From: Thalassobaculum sp965228445
GTDB lineage: Bacteria > Pseudomonadota > Alphaproteobacteria > Thalassobaculales > Thalassobaculaceae
Reading direction: 5' to 3'
Length of the DNA: 64,000 bases
Assembly: GCA_965228445.1 (NCBI GenBank)
Contig: OZ245813.1
Span: forward strand, 4,774,001-4,838,000
Under the pieces are notes generated by a model. That model was not told the origin of the DNA and made no database searches. It saw nothing but the letters and a program-made list of their open reading frames with translations. The position numbers were made by a program, and so were the translations under genes. Positions 45,023 to 51,483 of the stretch are shown here, in pieces (within the stretch, counting starts at the first letter, position 1; every line of letters begins with the position of its first letter).

Positions 45023-46882
45023 TCAGCCTCCAGTGGTCTGGCGCGGGATGGTGTCGATGCCGGCGCTCTTGCCGGCCGGCCCGCCCTCCACGACGATCTT
45101 GCGGAACATGCCGCTGTCGGCGTGGTAGGAGAGATGGCAGTGGAACGCCCACTGACCGGGCGCGTCGACCTCCGTCTCCATGAAGACCGTCGTGCCGGGT
45201 GCGACGCTGACCACATGCTTGATCGGGTTCCACTTGCCCTGCCCGACATCGAGGATCGACCACATCCCATGCAGGTGCATCGGGTGGGTCATCATCGTCT
45301 CGTTGACGAATTTGAAGCGGACCCGCTCGCCGTACTGCAGGCGGATCGGATCGGCATCGGCGTATTTCACGCCGTTGATCGACCAGATGTAGCGCTCCAT
45401 GTTGCCGGTCAGACGCAGCTCGATCTCCCGGGTCGCGTCGCGGTGCTCGTAGAGCGGCTTCTGTGCCTTCAGGTCGGCATAAGACAGGAACTTGCCGCCA
45501 TCGGCTGCCTGGGGGGTCAGGCCACTGCCAGGGGCATAGAACGGATCAGCCGCGGTGGCCGGCATGGCGCTGTGGCCCATAGCACTGTGGTCCATGCTTC
45601 CGTGGTTCATTCCCTGCATGACCGAGCCGTCGGACATTGTGTGCGTCGGCTGTCCCGCACTTTGGGTCATGGTTCCATGTCCCATGGCGCTATGGTCCAT
45701 CGTGCCATGGTTCATGCCTTGCATAACCGAGCCGTCGGGCATGGTGTGCGTCGGCTGATTTGAGCCATGATCCATCGCGCCCTGCGCCATGGTGCCGTGA
45801 TCCATCGATCCGTGCTCGCCATGGGCCATGCCCATATCCGCCATGGTCAGGAGTGGCGGTTCGCGCAGGTCGGGGACCTCGGCCTCCATTCCCTGCCGAG
45901 GAGCCAGCGTGCCGCGCGCGAAGGCGGTGCGGCCCATGGATTCCGCGAAGATCGTATAGGCACGGTCCCCGGTCGGACGGACGATCACGTCATAGGTCTC
46001 GGCCACGGCGATGCGAAACTCGTCGACCGGAACCGGCTGGACGTTGTTGCCGTCGGCCTGCACCACGGTCATCTCCAGACCGGGGATGCGGATGTCGAAA
46101 TAGGTCATCGCCGAGGAATTGATGAAGCGCAGCCGGATGCGCTCGCCCGGCTCGAACAGGCCGGTCCAGTTCTGCTGCGGGCCCTTGCCGTTGATCAGCG
46201 GCGTGAAGCCTTGAAGGTCCTCCACGTCCGTCGGCATCATGCGCATCTCGCCCCAGGCGCCGCGGTCGTCGAGCGCAGAGGCCAGCCCTTTCTCCCGGCT
46301 GTCGTCCAGGAAGTCGAGCAGGGTGCGCTGCTCCCGGTTGTAGTAGTCGGGCATCAGCTTGAGGTTCCGCATGATCCGGTCGCCGGAATGCGGATGGGCG
46401 TCGGTGAGCTGGACAACATACTCCCGGTCGAAGCGGAACGGCTCGCGGCCCTTCGGCTCGATGATGATCGCACCATAGGCGCCGTCCGGCTCCTGAAAGC
46501 CAGAATGGCTGTGGAACCAGTAGGTGCCGCTCTGCACGATAGGGAAGCGGTAGGTGAAGGTCTCGCCCGACTTGATTCCCTCATAGGAAATGCCTGGCAC
46601 GCCGTCCTGCTGGTAGGGCAGGATCAGCCCGTGCCAGTGAATGGAGGTGTCCTCGTCGAGGTTGTTGGTCACGTTGATCGTGACCTCCTCGCCTTCCTTG
46701 AAGCGCAGCACCGTCGGTGTCGTCGACCCGTTGTAGCCGATGCCGGTCTTGGTGAAGTCTTCGGTCTCCAGGGCGACTCGGTCGACCGTGATATCGTATT
46801 CGCCGGCAAGGCCGCCGGTCGCAAAGGAGGCGGCGATCGCCACTCCGAGCGCGCAAGCCCGGGCATAGGAATGTGGTCTCAC
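45023..46882 (-). CDS. copA: Periplasmic multicopper oxidase CopA (copper resistance)
   Basis: A 619-residue multicopper oxidase; GTG 46882 follows GGAG. The first 26 residues form an export signal that has no clear twin-Arg, although most CopA proteins use the Tat route. All copper-site motifs are present: HWHG (about 83-86), WFHSHSG, HPMHLHGMW (about 532-540) and HCHLSYHADSGMF (about 582-594). The middle (about 350-445) carries two long Met/His-rich repeats (units with QPTHTM, DGSVMQGMNHG, MDHSAMGH) that would bind extra copper. It oxidises Cu(I) to the less toxic Cu(II) in the periplasm. copB follows by four bases, and a cupredoxin gene lies 76 bp upstream. Confidence 0.95.
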   Translation of the reverse strand: MRPHSYARACALGVAIAASFATGGLAGEYDITVDRVALETEDFTKTGIGYNGSTTPTVLRFKEGEEVTINVTNNLDEDTSIHWHGLILPYQQDGVPGISYEGIKSGETFTYRFPIVQSGTYWFHSHSGFQEPDGAYGAIIIEPKGREPFRFDREYVVQLTDAHPHSGDRIMRNLKLMPDYYNREQRTLLDFLDDSREKGLASALDDRGAWGEMRMMPTDVEDLQGFTPLINGKGPQQNWTGLFEPGERIRLRFINSSAMTYFDIRIPGLEMTVVQADGNNVQPVPVDEFRIAVAETYDVIVRPTGDRAYTIFAESMGRTAFARGTLAPRQGMEAEVPDLREPPLLTMADMGMAHGEHGSMDHGTMAQGAMDHGSNQPTHTMPDGSVMQGMNHGTMDHSAMGHGTMTQSAGQPTHTMSDGSVMQGMNHGSMDHSAMGHSAMPATAADPFYAPGSGLTPQAADGGKFLSYADLKAQKPLYEHRDATREIELRLTGNMERYIWSINGVKYADADPIRLQYGERVRFKFVNETMMTHPMHLHGMWSILDVGQGKWNPIKHVVSVAPGTTVFMETEVDAPGQWAFHCHLSYHADSGMFRKIVVEGGPAGKSAGIDTIPRQTTGG

Positions 46883-46958
46883 AGCTTGTCTCCGTATAGC
46901 AGAGTTGATGGGGAGGCCGGGCCGCCCCTCCGGCGGCCCGGCGGCACAGTGAGAAAGA

Positions 46959-47528
46959 TCAGTGGCTGATCTTGATGTCGCCCATCATCCCGGACTCGTA
47001 ATGGCCCGGAACGTTGCATGCGAACTGCAGGTTTTGCGCCTCGGAGAACTGCCAGATTACCTCGCCCGTCTTCCCCGGCTCGACGAGCACGCTGTTGCCT
47101 TCGCCGTGCATGCCGTGACCCATGGAGGCCTTCATCTTCTCGGCAGCATCGAGGTCGATCCTGTCCGGAAGCAGAACCCCGTGTTCGACCATCATCATCA
47201 TTTCGGGGGCGTGGGCCTTGTGCATCTCGGCGGTGGCGATGGCGAACTCGTGGACGAAGTCGCCTTCGTTTTTGATAAGGAACCGGATTGTCTCACCCGC
47301 TGAAACAGAGATGGACTCAGGCTCGTAATAGTTCTCGTGCATGTTGATTCTGATTGTCCGGCTGACTTTATACGGTTTGCCGGGCTGACCGATGGCGGCC
47401 TCGGATCCATGGCTATCGGCGCTGCCATGTCCTCCGTGGGTGGCGGTCTGAGCCGCAGCGACGCCTGCGGTCCCTACAGTAAGGGCGAACGCAACAGAAG
47501 CGGCGCGCATAATCATGCGGTAGGTCAT
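46959..47528 (-). CDS. Exported cupredoxin (type 1 copper protein)
   Basis: A 189-residue protein; ATG 47528 is used here, and ATG 47516 is possible. The signal peptide ends near AAAQT. A His-rich stretch (about 30-45: HGGHGSADSH) follows. The cupredoxin domain ends with the type 1 copper ligands: His in DFVHEFAIA, Cys and His in FACNVPGHY, and Met in ESGMMG. There is an extra Met/His-rich loop (MHKAHAPEMMMMVEHG, then MGHGMHGEG). It may carry copper or electrons in the periplasm between CopA and the cytochromes encoded upstream. Such cupredoxins are often found in cop operons. Confidence 0.88.
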   Translation of the reverse strand: MTYRMIMRAASVAFALTVGTAGVAAAQTATHGGHGSADSHGSEAAIGQPGKPYKVSRTIRINMHENYYEPESISVSAGETIRFLIKNEGDFVHEFAIATAEMHKAHAPEMMMMVEHGVLLPDRIDLDAAEKMKASMGHGMHGEGNSVLVEPGKTGEVIWQFSEAQNLQFACNVPGHYESGMMGDIKISH

Positions 47529-47604
47529 CGAGTAGATCCTCGCGAATAGGTGTTTGAATCGGATGTTTTCAGGGGGGCCGTGGACCGGGCCACCCGCGTT
47601 CCGA

Positions 47605-47949
47605 TCAGCCGCGAGGAGGGGGCGTGGTCGCCTCCGCATACAGCCCAGTCGCCAATCGGTCGGATGGCACCGACCAGGCTTGGCGGGCAAAGGTAGGAGC
47701 TGACGCCGACTTCGTTTCGGGTGTGACATAGCTGGTGCAGCTATGCCCCGCGATGGCGCAAGACATATGGTAACCCGCCCGATCATGCCTGCGCTCACCG
47801 GAACCCTGCACGTGCCCTGACATAACCGTCTCTGCCGCCGCCGGCACTGACATGGTCCCGGCTCCGTTTCGGTGCATGTCCGTGATGCCCATCAGACCCG
47901 AGGAGAGGGCGACCAGAAGTACAGCAGCTATGGCGATCAAACGAGTCAT
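47605..47949 (-). CDS. Small exported protein of the copper operon
   Basis: A 114-residue protein with an N-terminal signal or anchor (MTRLIAIAAVLLVALSSGLMG). The mature part contains HMSCAIAGHSCTSY and several His residues, which could bind copper. No named family is recognised; short proteins of this kind are common in cop operons. It is the first gene after a CueR-type promoter (47956-47987) and precedes the cupredoxin gene by 76 bp. Confidence 0.65.
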   Translation of the reverse strand: MTRLIAIAAVLLVALSSGLMGITDMHRNGAGTMSVPAAAETVMSGHVQGSGERRHDRAGYHMSCAIAGHSCTSYVTPETKSASAPTFARQAWSVPSDRLATGLYAEATTPPPRG

Positions 47950-47955
47950 AAACCT

Positions 47956-47987
47956 AATTTAGGGATTCCAGCAGCCGGAAGGTCAAG
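47956..47987 (-). promoter_or_regulatory. CueR-type promoter for the downstream cop genes
   Basis: On the minus strand -35 TTGACC (47986-47981) and -10 TAAATT (47961-47956) are separated by 19 bp, the stretched spacing typical of MerR/CueR promoters. The spacer begins TTCCGGCTGCTGGAA, the CueR dyad. It overlaps the end of the upstream Cys-rich ORF and would drive the genes 47949 to 44317. Confidence 0.8.
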
Positions 47988-48201
47988 GGCAGTCTGCGCC
48001 TTTCTGTACGGGTGGGCAAGGAACCGTTCCGTAGGAGCAGAACACGCAGCAGTCGCCCGGCTTGGGCTTCAGCACAGCGCCACAGCCCTTGCAGTCGTAG
48101 AACCACTGGCAGGCATTGGTCGGCATCCGCTCCTCCTCGCGATGATCGCACTGCGGGCAGGTTAGGGTTGAGCGGTCGGTCACCACCGAGTGGCGTGTCA
48201 T
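47983..48201 (-). CDS. Small Cys-rich zinc-ribbon-like protein
   Basis: A 72-residue protein from ATG 48201, which overlaps the stop of the di-heme cytochrome gene by one base (TGATG). It contains CPQCDH, CQWFYDCKGCG and GDCCVFCSYG, nine or more Cys in paired positions. No signal peptide is seen. I recognise this GDCCVFCSYG type of small protein from heavy-metal resistance loci but know no function. It may bind Cu or Zn in the cytoplasm. Confidence 0.75.
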   Translation of the reverse strand: MTRHSVVTDRSTLTCPQCDHREEERMPTNACQWFYDCKGCGAVLKPKPGDCCVFCSYGTVPCPPVQKGADCP

Positions 48202-49094
48202 CAAGGTTCCTCCGGATCCATCAGATACTCGACCAGGGCCGCGATATCCGCGTCGCTCCAGTACCGCGTGCCCTCTCGGATCACCTCGGCCATCGAGCCG
48301 CCCAGGCTATCGCCGGAGGGGGTCAGCCCCGTTCTGAAGGCAAAGCGGAGGTCGTCGGCAGTCCATCCCTCGCGCGCCAGGGCCCTGGGCGTGATCGCCG
48401 GGATCTTCTCGTTCCCGGGACCGGTGCCGCCCTCGAACTTGCGGTCGGAATCGAGGCCGCCGAGCAGGGTCCGCGGCGTATGGCAGGCGCCGCAATGGGC
48501 CGCGGCCTCCGCCAGGTAGCGCCCGCGTAGCCAGGAGTCCGACCGGCCCTGTACCGGTGCCTGCGGCCCTGGCTCGAAATACAGCCGCTTCCACAGCCCG
48601 ACGCCGCGGGTCCAGTTGAACGGGAACCGCAGCCGGTGCTCGGGCGGCCCCCCGGCGACGGCCGGAACCGAGTTCACCGCCGCCCACAGGTCGACCACGT
48701 CCTGGTCGGTCAGCCGCGTGTAGAAGCTGTAGGGGAAGGCCGGGAACAAGTGGCCGCCATCCGGCGCCGTCCCGGCGGTCAGCGAGCGGGAGAACTCCGC
48801 CAGGGTCCACGACCCGATCCCGTCCTCGCGGTGGGGTGTGATGTTCGGCGCGAAGAAGCTGCCGAACTCGGTGTCGATCGCGGAGCCGCCGGCCAGCACG
48901 GCACCGCCGCCCGCCGGGTCGGTGTGGCAGGCGATGCAGCCCGACAGGCGCGCCACATAGGCCCCGCGGTCCACGTCGCCGGATAGGCCCGTCAGGTCGC
49001 GGTCGGGCACGCTTGGACCGGCGGTGAGCCAGGCGACGGCACCGCCGCCGAGGAGGACGGCGGTGCCGGCGATCATCCAGAAGGTCCGGACCAT
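48201..49094 (-). CDS. Di-heme c-type cytochrome, membrane-anchored
   Basis: A 297-residue protein with an N-terminal anchor (WMIAGTAVLLGGGAVAWL). Two heme c sites are visible: CIACH (about 53-57) and CGACH (about 199-203), each followed by a cytochrome c fold with candidate Met ligands. The pattern (FFAPNITPHREDGIGSWTLAEF and similar) resembles di-heme subunits of alcohol/aldehyde dehydrogenase-type or fructose dehydrogenase cytochromes. It overlaps the cytochrome c' gene by one base, so it belongs to the copper operon, and may take electrons from periplasmic copper oxidation. Confidence 0.88.
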   Translation of the reverse strand: MVRTFWMIAGTAVLLGGGAVAWLTAGPSVPDRDLTGLSGDVDRGAYVARLSGCIACHTDPAGGGAVLAGGSAIDTEFGSFFAPNITPHREDGIGSWTLAEFSRSLTAGTAPDGGHLFPAFPYSFYTRLTDQDVVDLWAAVNSVPAVAGGPPEHRLRFPFNWTRGVGLWKRLYFEPGPQAPVQGRSDSWLRGRYLAEAAAHCGACHTPRTLLGGLDSDRKFEGGTGPGNEKIPAITPRALAREGWTADDLRFAFRTGLTPSGDSLGGSMAEVIREGTRYWSDADIAALVEYLMDPEEP

Positions 49095-49705
49095 CAGTTC
49101 TGCTTCTTGCGGAAGCTCTGGTGACAGGCGGAGCAGGTGTCGGCCAGGTGGAAGAACACGCCGTCGGGCGGCATCTGCGCCAGCATCTCGGCGGTCGGAC
49201 CCTGTCCCCCGCCCATCATGCCGCCGCCCATCATGCCTCCTCCGGACATGCCCTGGCCGTGCATCATCCCCTGGCCCTGCATCGTCCCTCCGCCCATCAT
49301 GCCGCCCGGGGCGCCGCCCGCCGGCCGTTGATTGTCGGCCGCGGCGGCGAGAGCCTGGGCGTAGGTGGAGAGCTGGTCCGCCAGGGCGCTGAACCGGTCC
49401 CAGTCGCTCCAGATCGCCGGCAGCGCCTCGGACGGGTGGTCAAGGCTGTCCTTCGGGAAGAGCTTGGTCAGCGCCTCGCCGCTATGGCTGTCGATGGTGC
49501 CGGCCAGCGTGCGTACCCGGTCGGCGCTGTAGTCCTGCTGTCCCCGCATCATCGCGGTCAGTTCCTTCATGGCGTCGCCGAGCACCTCCATTGAGTCCAT
49601 CCGCTCCCTCACCACGCCGGTGGCGCCGCCATGGGCGATGGCGGTGGTGGCGCCAGCGCCGAGCGCGGCCGCCAGCGCGACCGCAGCAAACATCTTCGCT
49701 TTCAT
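49094..49705 (-). CDS. Cytochrome c' with Met/Gly-rich insert
   Basis: A 203-residue protein from ATG 49705 with GGAG seven bases upstream (a TTG at 49711 is possible). The signal peptide is followed by a four-helix cytochrome c' fold (RERMDSMEVLGDAMKEL, then PAIWSDWDRFSALADQL), with the C-terminal heme site CSACH. Between the third and fourth helices there is a Met/Gly-rich run of about 35 residues (about 132-166, GGMMGGGTMQGQGMMHG and onward), absent from ordinary cytochromes c'. It resembles Cu(I)-binding Met motifs, so the protein may link copper binding with electron transfer. Confidence 0.88.
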   Translation of the reverse strand: MKAKMFAAVALAAALGAGATTAIAHGGATGVVRERMDSMEVLGDAMKELTAMMRGQQDYSADRVRTLAGTIDSHSGEALTKLFPKDSLDHPSEALPAIWSDWDRFSALADQLSTYAQALAAAADNQRPAGGAPGGMMGGGTMQGQGMMHGQGMSGGGMMGGGMMGGGQGPTAEMLAQMPPDGVFFHLADTCSACHQSFRKKQN

Positions 49706-49739
49706 CGTCAAACTCCGTTCGTCGTCGGATCGCTCAGGA

Positions 49740-50150
49740 TCAGTCAGTCTGAAGACGAAGATCGGGGATCGGAGGAGGAATGGGCGGCGCCCGAGCGACG
49801 TCGAGAACCGGCCCTCTGACAGGCGGGCGACCGACCTTCACCGACTCCATTGCGTGGTCGGTACCGCCCCGAGCCGGCGCATCGAGGCCGGCAAGCGAAC
49901 AGCCGATCCCCCGATCCGCAAGAGACAACGGGTTGCGATCTGACGGCTGCTTCGCTTCGAGCGTCCTTTCGGATTGCAGCTCGCCAACTGCCTGGGACAC
50001 CGTGGAGAGTGCAACTACCGGAACCTGATGCGCCATGCCCTGTGTGGGTTCGATAAGGGCAAGGACCAGAAGCATGATCAGGAATAGGCAGGATCTCGCG
50101 GACCACCCGTCCCGCGCATCCTTCCTGCTCCCAACCCAGATCTCTTCCAT
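49740..50150 (-). CDS. Small membrane-anchored/exported protein of the copper operon
   Basis: A 136-residue frame whose ATG at 50150 overlaps the stop of the cytochrome c gene (TGATG), which supports translation. One hydrophobic segment (about 20-38, CLFLIMLLVLALIEPTQG) is followed by a soluble Pro-rich tail ending PPIPDLRLQTD. No family is recognised. It is co-transcribed with cueR and a cytochrome c. Confidence 0.55.
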   Translation of the reverse strand: MEEIWVGSRKDARDGWSARSCLFLIMLLVLALIEPTQGMAHQVPVVALSTVSQAVGELQSERTLEAKQPSDRNPLSLADRGIGCSLAGLDAPARGGTDHAMESVKVGRPPVRGPVLDVARAPPIPPPIPDLRLQTD

Positions 50151-50575
50151 CAGAAGATCCCGTTGGCTCTTTGCAACTCACGAACGTAGCGCACAATCAT
50201 ATCAACGTCCTGCTCAGAGACACCCTCAACCGCTGGCATGTTCCCGAAGCGCCAGTGATGTGCCTGAACGCCCATTAATGCGGCACGGTAAAAGGCCGGG
50301 TCACCGTGGTGGCTCGGCTCGTAGATGGGGTGAATCAGCGGCGGTCCCTGCTCGGACCCGGCCGCATTGACGCCATGGCAGGCAGAGCAATTGGCGTTGA
50401 ACAAAGACTCTCCGGCACGGCCGTTGGGCGAAAGCTCCGGAACTGTAACCTCGACCATCGGTCCGCTTCGCCCTGCCGTTTGGTCACCCATACTGTGAGA
50501 CCCATACATCCACCATCCGCCTAGGCCCACAAGAGCAAGTGCCAGAACGCCAGCAATAACTGCTAGCTGTTTCAT
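50150..50575 (-). CDS. Mono-heme cytochrome c, membrane-anchored
   Basis: A 141-residue protein from ATG 50575 with GGAG eight bases upstream. The N-terminal anchor is LAVIAGVLALALVGLGGWW. The single heme site CSACH (about 62-66) lies in FNANCSACHGVNAAG, with a candidate Met ligand in FGNMPAVEG, as in class I cytochromes c. It overlaps the end of cueR by four bases (ATGA), so its expression is tied to copper. Confidence 0.9.
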   Translation of the reverse strand: MKQLAVIAGVLALALVGLGGWWMYGSHSMGDQTAGRSGPMVEVTVPELSPNGRAGESLFNANCSACHGVNAAGSEQGPPLIHPIYEPSHHGDPAFYRAALMGVQAHHWRFGNMPAVEGVSEQDVDMIVRYVRELQRANGIF

Positions 50576-50976
50576 TGTAGTGTCTCCGGTTTGGCTCCGG
50601 CCAGATCCTCCAGGATCGGGCAGTCTGGTCGATCGTCGCCATGACAACGGTGTACGAGTTCGGTCAGCGTGGCATGCATCCCTTGTAGTTCTCCAATCTT
50701 CCGGTCGATGCTGGCGAGGTGATCTTCGGCAACCTGCTTGACGTCCGCACTCGCTCGATCACGGTCCTCATAGAGCGCAATCAGGGCACGACAATCCTCG
50801 ATAGTGAAGCCGAGCGAACGGGCGCGCGCCAGGAATGTCAGTTTGTGTACGTCGCTTTTGTCGAATGCACGGTATCCATTGGTGCCGCGGGCGGGTCGGA
50901 CCAGGCCGATGTCCTCATAGTACCGAATGGTTTTGGCAGGGAGGCCGCTCAGAGCGGCGACTTCACTGATATTCAT
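50572..50976 (-). CDS. cueR: CueR-type copper-responsive MerR regulator
   Basis: A 134-residue MerR-family protein. The N-terminal helix-turn-helix reads MNISEVAALSGLPAKTIRYYEDIGLV. A dimerisation helix and the metal loop follow, with Cys pair C-(x)7-C in RCHGDDRPDCPIL (about residues 112-120), as in CueR for Cu(I)/Ag(I). It likely activates the three promoters with 19-bp spacers found nearby. It lies inside the copper operon rather than alone: it starts 39 bp after the SHOCT relic and overlaps the cytochrome c start, so it would control its own level. Confidence 0.93.
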   Translation of the reverse strand: MNISEVAALSGLPAKTIRYYEDIGLVRPARGTNGYRAFDKSDVHKLTFLARARSLGFTIEDCRALIALYEDRDRASADVKQVAEDHLASIDRKIGELQGMHATLTELVHRCHGDDRPDCPILEDLAGAKPETLQ

Positions 50977-51015
50977 GGTCGTCCTTCGATAAACACTGTG
51001 TCCAGTTCCAAGCCG

Positions 51016-51334
51016 CTATTCGAGCGCCTTCCGTCGCGTCTCGAACTCTGCCTGATCGATCTCACCCCTGGCGAAGCGCTCCCGCAGGATGGAGAGCGAA
51101 CGATCGGCAGAACGACCGTCACCGGATGCGACGCCAGCCGAGAACTCGCGCGATGAGCAAAACCGCGCCAACCAGGAAGGCGATAAAGATGAGCATCATG
51201 ACCGGTCCCATGAGCCAGCCTTCCCAGCTCATCATCGGGTGGTGGCCGTACTCGCGGTAGGTCGGGTCGGCGATCACCGAGCCTCCTGATAGGAAAGCGA
51301 TCGCGATCACGACAGTGGCGACCATCTGGACCAT
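51016..51334 (-). pseudogene. Small SHOCT-domain membrane protein, frameshifted
   Basis: From ATG 51334 (GGAGGA upstream) a 71-residue protein has an N-terminal signal-like segment and a hydrophobic span (GPVMMLIFIAFLVGAVLLIA), ending GWRRIR at a TGA. In the +1 frame the sequence continues SILRERFARGEIDQAEFETR to a TAG at 51018-51016, a clear SHOCT domain. Together they match the common layout of a membrane span plus SHOCT in about 100 residues. A one-base shift splits the gene. It is the first gene after the minus-strand CueR promoter. Sequencing error or programmed frameshift are alternatives. Confidence 0.7.
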
Positions 51335-51370
51335 CGTTTGATCCTCCACTTCAAGTCGGGTCAAAATCAA

Positions 51371-51401
51371 GCTATGCACCCTCCGGTAACTGGAAGGTCA
51401 A
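51371..51401 (-). promoter_or_regulatory. CueR-type promoter for the minus-strand copper operon
   Basis: On the minus strand -35 TTGACC (51401-51396) and -10 CATAGC (51376-51371) are 19 bp apart, with the dyad CTTCCAGTTACCGGAGG in the spacer. It is back to back with the promoter of the P1B ATPase gene. Confidence 0.75.
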
Positions 51402-51426
51402 GCGCGTCGATGTGATGAGATGTCGC

Positions 51427-51457
51427 TTGACCTTCCAGTGACAGGAAGCCTCATGGT
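51427..51457 (+). promoter_or_regulatory. CueR-type promoter for the copper ATPase gene
   Basis: -35 TTGACC (51427-51432), a 19-bp spacer with the dyad CTTCCAGTGACAGGAAG, and -10 CATGGT (51452-51457). It lies 27 bp before the start of the ATPase gene. Confidence 0.75.
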
Positions 51458-51483
51458 GAGTTTGTCAATTTGGCGAGGTAACC

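Noticed and set aside
45767..46969. 400-codon plus-strand frame opposite the multicopper oxidase
   Set aside because: The minus strand encodes all copper-site motifs; this frame has none.
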